The notes under the pieces are model-generated. The model saw nothing but the letters and a program-made list of their open reading frames with translations. It was not told where the DNA came from and ran no database searches. Below are positions 43,814-52,876 of a stretch of DNA of 64,000 nt, piece after piece; position 1 is the first letter of the stretch; each line of letters opens with the position of its first letter. Source of the stretch: Ralstonia condita (GTDB taxonomy: Bacteria > Pseudomonadota > Gammaproteobacteria > Burkholderiales > Burkholderiaceae); NCBI RefSeq assembly GCF_958405655.1, contig NZ_CATYWO010000002.1:682001-746000 (forward strand), read 5' to 3'. The position numbers and the translations under genes were made by a program.

Positions 43814-44745
43814 CGCGCCCGCAACGACGATGGCGGCACCCCCAGGAGCCGCTGAAAGCTCCGGCGCATGCGCTCGGTATCGCCAAAGCCGCATTCCTGC
43901 GCGACGCGCTGCATCGAGGTGGCTCCGCTCTCCAGCGCCGCCCGTGCGGCTTCCACGCGCAGTTTTTCGACGGCCTTGGCGGGGGTGAGTCCGGTTTCAG
44001 CCTGAAAGGCGCGCGCGAAATGGCGGGGGCTCATGCAGGCGTGTTCAGCCAGATCGTCGACACGATGGGCGTCGCCGAGGTTGCGGCGGACGTGGTCCAG
44101 CAATGGCTTGAAGCGGCCACGGGCAGAGTCCATCTCGTTGAGCGCAGAAAACTGAGACTGCCCGCCGGGCCGCCGGTAATAGACGACAAGCTGCCGCGCC
44201 ACCGCGCGTGCCACGCGCTCGCCCAGGTCTTCCGCGATCAGGGCGAGCGCCAGGTCGATACCGGCGCTGATGCCGGCACTGGTCCAGAAGCGGCCATCAT
44301 TCACGTAGATGTGGTCGGCTTCGAGCTGCACCTGTGGGAACTGGCGCGCAAATTGGTCGGTTCGGCACCAATGTGTGGTGGCGCGCCGGCCATCCAGCAC
44401 CCCTGTTGAGGCCAGCAGCAGGCTGCCCGAGCACACGCTGGCCACGCGGGCACCGCGCGCGGCGCAGCGCTGCACGAAGCGGCGCGTGCGCGGGTCGGCC
44501 ATGGCGGCATCCACGCCGTCACCGCCGGCCACGAGCAGGGTATCCACCCGGCTGGCCGTCGGCAGTGCCTCCGCCACCCAGCTCGCGCCAGACGAGCTGC
44601 GAACCAGGCCAGGGTGCGCGGCCACCGTGCGCACGGCGTAATGCCCGTCCCGGTAGCGGCTTGCCACCTCGAACGCGGCCACGGGCCCAGCGGCGTCGAG
44701 CACCTGGAAGTCGGGAAAGATCAGCACGGCAATCCGGTGAGGCAT
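43810..44745 (-). CDS. GlxA-type transcriptional regulator (DJ-1/PfpI + AraC)
   Basis: The 311-aa protein has an N-terminal DJ-1/PfpI domain (about 1-185) with the nucleophile-elbow Cys105 (ASVCSGSLLLA). A C-terminal AraC helix-turn-helix pair follows (about 215-305: DDLAEHACMSPRHFARAFQAETG, then ECGFGDTERMRRSFQRLLG). Such proteins bind a small metabolite and activate nearby genes; the divergent DJ-1/PfpI gene is the likely target. It converges on ackA with overlapping stops. Confidence 0.9.
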   Translation of the reverse strand: MPHRIAVLIFPDFQVLDAAGPVAAFEVASRYRDGHYAVRTVAAHPGLVRSSSGASWVAEALPTASRVDTLLVAGGDGVDAAMADPRTRRFVQRCAARGARVASVCSGSLLLASTGVLDGRRATTHWCRTDQFARQFPQVQLEADHIYVNDGRFWTSAGISAGIDLALALIAEDLGERVARAVARQLVVYYRRPGGQSQFSALNEMDSARGRFKPLLDHVRRNLGDAHRVDDLAEHACMSPRHFARAFQAETGLTPAKAVEKLRVEAARAALESGATSMQRVAQECGFGDTERMRRSFQRLLGVPPSSLRAR

Positions 44746-44834
44746 GGCAGAAAACGTGGGTTACATGACATTGCTGCCAACACAATAGAGCGCGATGCTA
44801 CGCAGCGTCAATTACCCAACAGGAGATGGACATC

Positions 44835-45521
44835 ATGTCGGCTTCCCCATTCGTCGTGGTCTTTGCGCTGTACGACCGTGTCACCCAACTCGATTTCACC
44901 GGCCCGGACGAAGTCTTCTGGCGCCTGCCCGGCGCGCAATGCGTGATGGCGTCGGCACGCGGTGGCGCGATCCACGCCGATGGTGGCCTCACCATCGCCA
45001 ACGTGCAGCGGCTGGCCGACGTCGCACACGCCGATCTCATCTGTGTGCCGGGCGGGTTTGGTGTGATCGAGGCGATGGGCGATGCCGATTTCGTGGGGGA
45101 GGTCCGGCGGTTGGCGGCGGGCGCCCGCTACGTGACTTCCGTGTGCACGGGGTCGCTCGTCCTGGGGGCCGCCGGGCTGCTGCAAGGCAAGCGCGCGGCG
45201 TGCCATTGGGCCTGGCGCGATCTGCTGCCCGCGTTCGGTGCCACGGTGGACGAGAGTCGCGTGGTGCGGGATGGCAACCTCATCACGGGCGGCGGCGTGA
45301 CGGCCGGCATCGACATGGCGCTCTCGGTCATGGCCGACATTACCGGCGCGGAGCACGCGCAAGCCGTGCAGCTCGGCATCGAGTACGCGCCCGCGCCCCC
45401 GTTTGATTGCGGGCGACCAGAGCGGGCGGCGCCGCACATCCTGCAGGCCGTGACCGAACGGCTGGATCGCTTGCGAGCCGACCGCTACGTCGCGGTACAA
45501 GCGGCTGCGCAGCGGATCTGA
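44835..45521 (+). CDS. DJ-1/PfpI family protein, isonitrile hydratase-like
   Basis: The 228-aa protein has the DJ-1/PfpI fold with nucleophile Cys104 (SVCTGSLVLGAAGLL) and FTGPDEVFWRLPGA, both seen in isonitrile hydratase InhA-like members. It has no regulator HTH. ATG 44835 is preferred over 44826 because AGGAG (44821-44825) then has a 9-nt spacer instead of none. It is divergent from the GlxA-type regulator. The substrate is unproven. Confidence 0.85.
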   Translation: MSASPFVVVFALYDRVTQLDFTGPDEVFWRLPGAQCVMASARGGAIHADGGLTIANVQRLADVAHADLICVPGGFGVIEAMGDADFVGEVRRLAAGARYVTSVCTGSLVLGAAGLLQGKRAACHWAWRDLLPAFGATVDESRVVRDGNLITGGGVTAGIDMALSVMADITGAEHAQAVQLGIEYAPAPPFDCGRPERAAPHILQAVTERLDRLRADRYVAVQAAAQRI

Positions 45522-45589
45522 CAGCGGAGCCCGGCGCGGGCAGGATTGCGGCGACAATGGCGGTTTCCTTCGATCGCCCCTGTGCCCGC

Positions 45590-46375
45590 ATGAACCTCCA
45601 GCGCTCTCCATCCAACGGTCCGGTCGGCATCGTGGCCGCATTGCGTCAAGAAATCAGTGACCTGCTGCCGTTGCTGTCGAATGCGCGTTGCGTGCACATC
45701 GGCAGCCGCGATTTCTGGACGGGCGAGCTGGATGGCCGGCCCGTGGTCGTCGTGCTGTCGCGCGTTGGCAAGGTGGCGGCCGCTTCGACCGCGGTCGCCC
45801 TCATCACCCATTTCGGCGTGCGCGCGGCGGTGTTTGCGGGAGTGGCGGGCGGGCTTGCATCCGAGGTGTCGGTAGGGGATGTCGTGGTATCGGCGGAGCT
45901 GCTGCAGCACGACGTGGATGCGTCTCCGCTGTTCCCCCGCTGGGAGATTCCCCTCACCGGTGTGGCGCGCTTTCCGGCCGATGCCAGGCTCGCGCAGACG
46001 CTGCGCGAGAGCGCCGACGCCGTGCTGGCTGACCCGCACGTGCTGCTGGGGGCTGAAGTCATGGCCGCGTTCGGGATCCGCACGCCGCGCGTGCACAGCG
46101 GCCTGATCATCAGCGGCGACCGCTTTGTCTGCACATCGGCCGAGAGCGCAGCGCTGCGGGAGGCGCTACCCGACGCGCTGGCCGTTGAAATGGAAGGCGC
46201 GGCCGTCGCCCAGGTCTGTCACGAGTGGGGGGTGCCATTTGCAGCCATCCGTACCATTTCGGACCGGGCCGACGACGCGGCCAGCGTGGACTTCATGCAG
46301 TTCATCGCGCAGGTGGATTCGCGTTACAGCGTGGCGATTCTGCGCCAGTGGCTGTCGAGGCCGGATGCACTTTGA
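45590..46375 (+). CDS. 5'-methylthioadenosine/S-adenosylhomocysteine nucleosidase-type phosphorylase
   Basis: The 261-aa protein has the PNP_UDP_1 fold: GIVAALRQEISDLLPLL, GVAGGLASEVSVGDVVV, GLIISGDRFV, ALAVEMEGAAVAQVC (with the ribose-binding Glu) and IRTISDRADDAA. These features match MTA/SAH nucleosidase. The end is somewhat longer than E. coli MtnN (232 aa). ATG 45590 is the nearest start to the domain; an in-frame ATG at 45557 is also possible. Confidence 0.88.
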   Translation: MNLQRSPSNGPVGIVAALRQEISDLLPLLSNARCVHIGSRDFWTGELDGRPVVVVLSRVGKVAAASTAVALITHFGVRAAVFAGVAGGLASEVSVGDVVVSAELLQHDVDASPLFPRWEIPLTGVARFPADARLAQTLRESADAVLADPHVLLGAEVMAAFGIRTPRVHSGLIISGDRFVCTSAESAALREALPDALAVEMEGAAVAQVCHEWGVPFAAIRTISDRADDAASVDFMQFIAQVDSRYSVAILRQWLSRPDAL

Positions 46376-46567
46376 ACCCGCCCGGCCAGTCAGGGGTGAT
46401 GCGCTTGCCTGCGCTCGCCCCCGATGCTGCCTTGCCCCGACGGGCGCCGCGCGGTGCCATCGTGAGGCTGCGCATCAAGGCCCCGGCCGGTTAGTCATGA
46501 CACCCATGCCAGATGGCGTCGCCTTGCATACACTCTCGAGCGGACGGCTTGATTGAACGGAGAACCC

Positions 46568-47410
46568 ATGAAGCACTGGCTCATCACCCTGGCGGGGTGG
46601 CTCACTTGCGCGATGCTCGGTGGCACGGCGCACGCGGCGGATGCCACGGCACTGATCATCAATGTTGGCGCGCAGCATCGCACGTGGGCGCGCGATGCGC
46701 TGTTGCACGACCCACGGATGGCCGATGTCACCGTCGACGATGAAAACCTGAAGCGTCGCCTGACCTTCAAGGCCATTCCCGTCAGCGAGTTCTTCAAGGG
46801 TCAGCCGGCCAGCCCCGATGCCAGCGCCACCACGGCGGCCAGCGACGGCTACGTGTCGCACTTGCCCATGCGCCTGCTGCTGGCCGACCGGGCAGACGGC
46901 CCCCGCGCCTGGCTGGCCGTGGAAGATCCGGCTGCCCCCTGGCCCATGCTCAAGGGGCAGGATATCGGCCCGTTCCGGCTGATCTGGACCGCCCCTGCGG
47001 ACAAGGCGGCCGCCGTGAACGAGAGCCTGTGGACCTACAACATCGTGCGCATCGACGTCGCGGCCTTGCCGGGAGCGCGCTTTGCTGCCATCCGGCCAGC
47101 GGCAGGGCTGCCAGCCGATGGCGCCGTCATGCGGGGTTTTGCCGTCTTCCAGCGCGTCTGTTTCTCGTGCCATACGCTCAATCGCGCAGGCGATGCCGCC
47201 CTGGGGCCCGATCTGAACGTGCCGTACAGCCCCGTGGAGTACCTGGGCGACGACAAGCTGCGCCACCTCATCCGCAACCCGCAATCGCTGCGGTGGTGGC
47301 CCAACGCGCGCATGTCGGCCATCGACGAGAAGACCTTGTCCGACGCGCAGCTCAATGATCTGCTGGCTTACCTCCATCACATGGCGCAGCGCAAGGTCTC
47401 CGCGCCTTGA
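46568..47410 (+). CDS. Periplasmic monohaem cytochrome c with molybdopterin-oxidoreductase-like front half
   Basis: The 280-aa product has a signal peptide ending AHAAD. The front half (about 25-145) resembles the molybdopterin-binding oxidoreductase fold (SDGYVSHLPM, KGQDIGPFRLIW) but shows no obvious cofactor Cys. A cytochrome c domain follows with CFSCH (198-202) and a likely axial Met in NARMSAID. The frame opens 15 nt earlier; ATG 46568 has GGAG upstream. It is probably an electron-transfer protein. The partner is unknown. Confidence 0.85.
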   Translation: MKHWLITLAGWLTCAMLGGTAHAADATALIINVGAQHRTWARDALLHDPRMADVTVDDENLKRRLTFKAIPVSEFFKGQPASPDASATTAASDGYVSHLPMRLLLADRADGPRAWLAVEDPAAPWPMLKGQDIGPFRLIWTAPADKAAAVNESLWTYNIVRIDVAALPGARFAAIRPAAGLPADGAVMRGFAVFQRVCFSCHTLNRAGDAALGPDLNVPYSPVEYLGDDKLRHLIRNPQSLRWWPNARMSAIDEKTLSDAQLNDLLAYLHHMAQRKVSAP

Positions 47411-47433
47411 TGGGGGCCGGGCGCGGTCCGGCG

Positions 47434-47943
47434 CTACTCCGCCGCCCACGCGACCAGGGTCGTGATGGTGTTGATGTTGCGTGCGGTTCCGGCCTGTGTG
47501 GCGGGAATCTTCAGCTTGGAACGGGCCATGCCATCGCCGTAGTGCACGTAGATTTCGCGCGTGCCGAGTGCGATCGCTTCGGATTGCCGGCCGGTGGCGC
47601 TGGCGAGTGCGTCGGCGGGCGGCGGCGTATCAAGGAAGATGGCGACGGTCCGATTGGGCGCCGCCGACTTGAACGGATTGTCCTGCAGCACGGCAGCCAG
47701 CTCGTCGCCAGTGCGCACCAGCACACCAACGGGCTTGCCGGCGTACGCCTCCAGGCAGCGCTCCAGCCGGGTCTTGACCGCGGACTCGCTCAGCGGGCTG
47801 TGAAACACGACATTGCCGCTCGCAATGTAGGTGCGTACCTTGGTCAAGCCGATGGATTCGCACAGGGCGCGCAGTTCGGCCATGGGCAGCTTCCCGGTGC
47901 CGCCAACATTGACGGCGCGCAGGAACGCAACATAGGTTGGCAT
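47434..47943 (-). CDS. DUF1697 domain-containing protein
   Basis: The 169-aa protein starts MPTYVAFLRAVNVGGTGKLPM, the DUF1697 hallmark, then TYIASGNVVFHS. The family is cytosolic and of unknown function. Start ATG 47943 is at the hallmark; the longer frame is not supported. It converges with the cytochrome gene. Confidence 0.92.
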   Translation of the reverse strand: MPTYVAFLRAVNVGGTGKLPMAELRALCESIGLTKVRTYIASGNVVFHSPLSESAVKTRLERCLEAYAGKPVGVLVRTGDELAAVLQDNPFKSAAPNRTVAIFLDTPPPADALASATGRQSEAIALGTREIYVHYGDGMARSKLKIPATQAGTARNINTITTLVAWAAE

Positions 47944-48163
47944 GAGGGCTCCTGTTAGGGCGGTCTTATCAAACGCTGACTGGGCACCCGCAGGGGTGGT
48001 GCAATCAGCATATTGGCAACATTCTGTTACCAGTTTGACGCGGGTGTTTAACCCCATCGGCCGTGAGCCTTGTATTCTGCGGCGCAAATCGGTTCAGCCA
48101 GAACCGGCGAGCCAGCGGTGCGTGCCGCCCGCGTGATGTCCAAATGAACGAGGAGAACCTAGC

Positions 48164-48598
48164 ATGTTGAAGAAATTGGCCCCTACCCTGATCCTTGCGG
48201 CCCTGGCCGGTTTGACGGCGCTGCCGGCGGCAGCGGATGACTTGTCCAACGCGCTCGGCGGCGCGCTGGGCGGGGCTGGCGGTGCTGCCGTGGGCGGCGC
48301 GCTGGGCGGGCAGACCGGCTCCGTCATCGGTGGAGCGATCGGCGGTGGCGCAGGCGGTGCACTGACGGCCAATGGCCGCGAGCGCAAGGGCGCGATCGTC
48401 GGCGGTGCATTGGGCGGCGGCGTGGGTGCGGCAGCGGGCAACGCCATGGGCGGCCGCACGGGCGGTATCGTCGGCGCGGGCCTGGGCGGTGGCGCGGGCG
48501 CGGCGCTCGGCGGCAACGTGCAGCGTAATTCGTACTCCGACTACGATGGTTACGGCCGGGGCCGTGGCCATCGCGGCAAACACCATCATCATCATTGA
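48164..48598 (+). CDS. Glycine-zipper protein with His-rich tail
   Basis: The 144-aa product has GAGGAGAAC upstream, a signal peptide ending PAAAD, then a long glycine-zipper stretch (about 30-125, repeated GGALGG and GGxxG). The tail is charged and ends in five His. Glycine zippers insert in membranes; many such proteins are small outer-membrane or stress proteins. The His tail could bind metal. No partner genes. Confidence 0.8.
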   Translation: MLKKLAPTLILAALAGLTALPAAADDLSNALGGALGGAGGAAVGGALGGQTGSVIGGAIGGGAGGALTANGRERKGAIVGGALGGGVGAAAGNAMGGRTGGIVGAGLGGGAGAALGGNVQRNSYSDYDGYGRGRGHRGKHHHHH

Positions 48599-48802
48599 TG
48601 TGATGCCTTCACCGGGTGCTCGCTGCTGAGCACCCGCATGCAACGGCCGTGCCTCGGTGTGGCCGTGTGGCTTTCGACGCTCCTCCTGCCGGGCGAAGGC
48701 GCAACGCCTTCCAGAAACTGGTCGCCGTTGACACGCGCGCGACCTACCATGGCCGAGCAGACACGGCGTACGCACACCGCCGCAGCCATCCAGGAGAGCC
48801 CC

Positions 48803-50191
48803 ATGACGCAACGCTTCGACGCCATCATCATTGGTACCGGCCAGGCGGGATCGCCGCTCGCGGCGCGGTTGTCCGCTGCGGGCATGAAGGTGGCCATCAT
48901 CGAGCGCGGCCGCTTTGGCGGCACGTGCGTCAACACCGGGTGCATTCCGACCAAGACACTGGTGGCGAGCGCCTATGCCGCGCGCATGGCCCAGCGGGCG
49001 GCGGAGTATGGCGTGGTCATCGACGGGCAAATCTCGGTGGATATGCGGCGCGTGAAGGCGCGCAAGGACGAGGTGTCCGGACGCTCCAGCAGGGGCGTGG
49101 AGCAATGGGTGCGCGCCCTGGAGCACGGCACTGTTTTCCAGGGGCACGCGCGCTTCGAGGACGCACATGTCGTGCGCGTTGGCGACGAACGGCTCGAGGC
49201 TGGGCGCATCTTCATCAACGTGGGGGGGCGGGCGCTGGTCCCGCCCATGCCGGGTCTCGACCAGGTGCCGTACCTGACCAACGCGACCATGATGGATGTG
49301 GATTTCCTGCCCGAACACCTGATCGTGATCGGCGGCAGCTATGTGGGGCTGGAGTTTGGGCAGATGTACCGGCGCTTCGGCTCGCGCGTCACGATTGTCG
49401 AAAAAGGTCCACGCCTGATCGGCCGGGAAGACGAAGACGTGTCGCAGGCTGTCCGCGAGATTCTGGAGGCGGAGGGCATCGATGTGCAGCTCAATGCCAA
49501 CTGCCTGAGCGTCCGGCGCGATGCCGCCGAAGTGATCGTGGGGCTGGACAGCGCTGGCGGCGGGCGCGAGGTATCGGGCTCGCATCTGCTGATGGCCGTG
49601 GGGCGCGTGCCCAATACGGACGATCTGGCTCTCGACAAGGCCGGCATCGAAACCGATGCGCGCGGCTACATCCGCGTGGATGAACAATTGCGCACCAACG
49701 TGCCCGGCGTCTGGGCCCTTGGCGATTGCAACGGGCGCGGCGCGTTTACCCACACGTCGTACAACGATTACGAGATCGTCGCGGCCAATCTGCTCGACAA
49801 CGATCCGCGCAAGGTGTCTGACCGCATCCAGGCGTATGCGATGTATATCGATCCGCCCCTCGCGCGCATTGGCATGTCGCTTGCCGAAGCCAAGCAGTCG
49901 GGACGCAAGCTGCTGGTGGGGCATCGGCCCATGACGCGCGTCGGCCGCGCGGTGGAGAAGGGCGAGAGCCAGGGTTTCATGCGCGTGGTGGTCGACGCGC
50001 AGACGCAGGAGATTCTCGGCGCCGCCATCCTGGGCGTGGGCGGCGATGAGGTGGTGCATTCGCTGCTCGATGTCATGTATGCAAAGGCGCCGTACACCAC
50101 CATCAGCCGAGCCATGCACATTCATCCGACGGTGTCGGAACTGGTGCCCACGCTGCTGCAGGACATGCAGCCTGTGCCATCGCTCAAATAA
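48803..50191 (+). CDS. FAD-dependent pyridine nucleotide-disulfide oxidoreductase (mercuric reductase-like)
   Basis: The 462-aa protein has an FAD Rossmann motif GTGQAG near residue 11, the redox-active pair Cys42/Cys47 (GGTCVNTGCIPTK), an NAD(P) Rossmann motif GGSYVGLEFGQ and the dimerisation domain with HIHPTVSEL. It lacks the N-terminal HMA domain and C-terminal CC pair of MerA, so it is not a mercuric reductase. AGGAGA lies before ATG 48803. Confidence 0.9.
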   Translation: MTQRFDAIIIGTGQAGSPLAARLSAAGMKVAIIERGRFGGTCVNTGCIPTKTLVASAYAARMAQRAAEYGVVIDGQISVDMRRVKARKDEVSGRSSRGVEQWVRALEHGTVFQGHARFEDAHVVRVGDERLEAGRIFINVGGRALVPPMPGLDQVPYLTNATMMDVDFLPEHLIVIGGSYVGLEFGQMYRRFGSRVTIVEKGPRLIGREDEDVSQAVREILEAEGIDVQLNANCLSVRRDAAEVIVGLDSAGGGREVSGSHLLMAVGRVPNTDDLALDKAGIETDARGYIRVDEQLRTNVPGVWALGDCNGRGAFTHTSYNDYEIVAANLLDNDPRKVSDRIQAYAMYIDPPLARIGMSLAEAKQSGRKLLVGHRPMTRVGRAVEKGESQGFMRVVVDAQTQEILGAAILGVGGDEVVHSLLDVMYAKAPYTTISRAMHIHPTVSELVPTLLQDMQPVPSLK

Positions 50192-50212
50192 AAAAGGCGC
50201 CTGTCAGGCGCC
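50190..50212 (-). terminator. Rho-independent terminator of the ChaA gene
   Basis: On the minus strand GGCGCC-TGACA-GGCGCC (50212-50196) is followed by a T run. It lies 22 bp after the stop at 50235 and overlaps the end of the plus-strand oxidoreductase gene, so convergent units share this spot. Confidence 0.85.
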
Positions 50213-50234
50213 CATGACCTACGGCGTTTTCGGG

Positions 50235-51317
50235 TTACGGCACGATCGACAGGAACAGATACGCCGCAAAGATGGCCAGGTGCACCACGCCTTGCAGGAT
50301 CGTCGTGCGGCCGTTGCCCAGCGTGAGCGTCGACACAATCAGCGTGAGGACGAGCAGGACGGTCTCCTTGGGCCCGAGCCCGAGTTCGAGCGGCCGGCCG
50401 ATCCAGATGAACACGGCAGCCACCGTGGGGATCGTCAGTCCGATGCTGGCCAGCGCCGAGCCCAGTGCCAGGTTCAGGCTGGTCTGAATGCGATCGGCAT
50501 TGGCCGCGCGCAGGGCCGCCAGCCCTTCGGGCAGCAGCACCAGCGCGGCAATGACGATCCCGACCGCCGCTGCCGGCGCCCCCGCGTTCAGAAGCGCCGC
50601 CTCCACCGATGGCGACAGGATCTTGGCCAGGCCCACCACCGCCACCAGGCTCACCATGAGCAGCACCATGCTGGTCAGGGCGACGCGCGTCGGCGGCGGC
50701 GGGGCGTGCACGTCTTCATTCGGGCTGTCGGCCAGGAAGTAATCACGGTGGCGGATCGTCTGCACAATCACGAAGCAGCCATACAGCAGTAGGGAGGTCA
50801 CGCCGGCAAAGGCGAGCTGCGACGAGGTGAGAACCGGCCCGGGCGTGGAACTGGTGTAGTTGGGCAGCACCATCGTCAAGGTCACCAGCGCCGCGAGCAC
50901 GGCCAGCGCGGCGTTGGCACCGGGCGCCTGGAATGCCTGCTCACGGTGGCGCAGGCCGCCCACGAACAGGCACAGGCCCACGATGCCGTTACAGATGATC
51001 ATGACGGCGGCAAAGACCGTATCGCGCGCCAGTCCCGCCTTCTCGGGGCCGGACGACAGCATGACCGAAACGATCAGCGCGACCTCGATCACGGTGACGG
51101 CAATGGCGAGCACGAGTGTGCCGAAGGGCTCGCCGACCTTGTGCGCGACCACTTCGGCATGATGCACGGCAGAAAAGACCGCGCCGGCAAGCGCCAGCGC
51201 CATCAGCGCGATCAGCCAGCCGGGAGGTGGCATGAGTGTGCCAGCGACCAGTACAACCCACGCGAGCACGGGGGCGGCAAGGGTCCATTGGGGCAGCTTG
51301 TTGGGAGCCAGGGCCAC
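50235..51317 (-). CDS. chaA: Calcium/sodium:proton antiporter ChaA
   Basis: The 360-aa protein has about 11 TM helices. The two inverted CaCA repeats are visible: HHAEVVAHKVGEPFGTLVLA with AVTVIEVALI, and LPEGLAALRAANADRIQTSL with NLALGSALASIGLTIPTVA. These match ChaA, which exports Ca2+, Na+ or K+ at high pH. ATG 51317 gives normal length. The gene is monocistronic. Confidence 0.93.
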   Translation of the reverse strand: MALAPNKLPQWTLAAPVLAWVVLVAGTLMPPPGWLIALMALALAGAVFSAVHHAEVVAHKVGEPFGTLVLAIAVTVIEVALIVSVMLSSGPEKAGLARDTVFAAVMIICNGIVGLCLFVGGLRHREQAFQAPGANAALAVLAALVTLTMVLPNYTSSTPGPVLTSSQLAFAGVTSLLLYGCFVIVQTIRHRDYFLADSPNEDVHAPPPPTRVALTSMVLLMVSLVAVVGLAKILSPSVEAALLNAGAPAAAVGIVIAALVLLPEGLAALRAANADRIQTSLNLALGSALASIGLTIPTVAAVFIWIGRPLELGLGPKETVLLVLTLIVSTLTLGNGRTTILQGVVHLAIFAAYLFLSIVP

Positions 51318-51438
51318 GGGGTTCTCCTTGTTGTTGCTCCAAGACCCGCATGCTGTGGCGGGCGGGGCGGAATGCGAACGTGGTCCCGACTATAAGGCAT
51401 GCGCCGGGATGCCCGCATCCCGGCCTGGGCACCTCACG

Positions 51439-52293
51439 TCATTTTGCAACCGACACCGCGGTGACTTCCTGGCTCCAGTAGCTCGGCAGCGCTCCATATG
51501 GATTGGGTAGCGTCTTGGAGGTGATATACACGCTGCCAGCGCCAAGGCTTGATGCGTTAGCTACAAACGTCAGCATCTGCGTGGCTGATGCCGCGTAGAC
51601 GATATGTGCGAAACGGCTGATCGGGTAGTTCGCCTGCCAGGCCAGGGGAGCGTACGTCTTGTAGTGCTTGGCGCTGTCTTCGAACACGACGATCTGGTCG
51701 GCCACCGGCAGGCTCGCATAGATCTCCGGCACGTTGGTGCCTGGGTTGCCCGTGACCGTGTACGCGGAAGACAGCCCCTTGATGTAGTTGTAGACCGACT
51801 GATAGAACTGGATATGCGCGGTCACGCTGTCCGCGGTCATCTCGTCGATGAAGAATCCGTCCACCTGGTACAGCGCCTGATACGTGTTGATGTCCTGCAC
51901 CACCGCGGAGAGCGAGCGCTGTGCGTACGACGTCGATACGTAGCCGATCACTTTGCCGCCTGCGGCGTGAACCTGGGCCACGGCTGCCACGTAGTTCGGA
52001 TCCTGGGTGGTGCCGGGGCCGCTGTTCGGGTTGAGGATGACGGTGGTCGGTACGGTCTGGGCCGTGGTGGCAAGGGTGCTCCACTGCGTCGCGCCACTGC
52101 CCGATGGGTAGATGTAGGCTGGCACCAGCAGCCCTTCGGCGTTGGCGTGCGGCGCGCCGGTCAGTGCGCCCGCCACCAGTGCCACGGCCGAGCAGGCGAC
52201 GCGCACAAACCTGCGCGTTGCGCTGCCTGCCAATGATGCCGCGAGCGTTGCGGCGAATGCGGGCGTGCGCCCCCCCGTGTGCGTTGTTTTCAT
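51439..52293 (-). CDS. Secreted spherulin-4 family putative glycosidase
   Basis: The 284-aa product has a long signal peptide ending HANA-EG. The mature chain matches the spherulation-specific family 4 TIM barrel: LLVPAYIYPSG, VIGYVSTSYAQR, YQVDGFFIDEMTAD with the conserved Asp-Glu pair, and NPGTNVPEIY. Characterised members (Sph3, Ega3) hydrolyse galactosamine-type polysaccharides. No other gene is linked. Its leader carries a c-di-GMP-I riboswitch (52358-52426), pointing to biofilm or exopolysaccharide work. GGGAGG lies before ATG 52293. Confidence 0.85.
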   Translation of the reverse strand: MKTTHTGGRTPAFAATLAASLAGSATRRFVRVACSAVALVAGALTGAPHANAEGLLVPAYIYPSGSGATQWSTLATTAQTVPTTVILNPNSGPGTTQDPNYVAAVAQVHAAGGKVIGYVSTSYAQRSLSAVVQDINTYQALYQVDGFFIDEMTADSVTAHIQFYQSVYNYIKGLSSAYTVTGNPGTNVPEIYASLPVADQIVVFEDSAKHYKTYAPLAWQANYPISRFAHIVYAASATQMLTFVANASSLGAGSVYITSKTLPNPYGALPSYWSQEVTAVSVAK

Positions 52294-52357
52294 TGTGTGC
52301 CTCCCGAGCACGCTGGAGTTTGCGTGCATCCATTGGCCCGAGGCCATGGCAGGCCTT

Positions 52358-52426
52358 CGGGTAACTGGCTGACTTCGTCAGAAGTCCCTATAGCTTTGCG
52401 TCACCGGATTACCCCGGTTTTGCCTC
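52358..52426 (-). promoter_or_regulatory. c-di-GMP-I (GEMM) riboswitch aptamer
   Basis: On the minus strand the RNA reads GGCAAAACC, a short CCGG/CCGG stem, GACGCAAAGC (the invariant GEMM segment), a second stem GACUUC-UGAC-GAAGUC and then AGCCAGUUACC. Order and spacing match GEMM-I. It ends about 65 nt before the spherulin-4 ATG. A GC-rich hairpin (about 52336-52359) between aptamer and gene may be the switch element; it lacks a U run, so control of translation is likelier than of termination. Confidence 0.85.
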
Positions 52427-52876
52427 CGCTCTGGGCTGGAGCCCATTGGACGGAGACTCTACCGGGGCGGTGCCTTCCCGGCAAATACAGCGTGTGCAAA
52501 CGCACCGAACCAGCTTCGAGCGTTGTCGGAAACCGACGCAGAGGGATGTGCCGCGATATCAGCGCGGGGCCCGCGTCATATCGGCGTCACGATCGCGTTG
52601 CGCGGCCATTGATGCGCAGGCGCCGATGGACGCGCTCGTGTCACGGCATCGACATCTCAGACCCGCGCACCAGGCGCCCTGGCAGCATGGCGTCGCAGGT
52701 CCGTTGGCGCACCGCCGGTGGTGTGCAAGGCAAGGACAATCGCCCCTGGCAGATCGGGCGTTGCGGCCCACATGGACGAACCGCCCGGCGCTACAATTTG
52801 CCGCTTGGCCTTGCGGCGGCGCATCGCGATCAGCGTGGTGCGCCGCCGTGTTCATTCTTCTTCCGCTTTCGCTGGC
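52427..52876. other. 450-bp intergenic region, no gene seen
   Basis: The region lies between the riboswitch and the TSUP gene. No ORF with family features occurs. It should hold the divergent promoters of the riboswitch-controlled gene and the TSUP gene. Confidence 0.45.

Noticed and set aside
48614..48635. Perfect hairpin GGGTGCTC/GAGCACCC after the glycine-zipper gene as a terminator
   Set aside because: There is no T run on either side, so termination cannot be claimed.
48005..50125. A 706-codon minus-strand frame
   Set aside because: Mirror of the oxidoreductase and glycine-zipper genes; His/Arg/Ala-rich with no domain.
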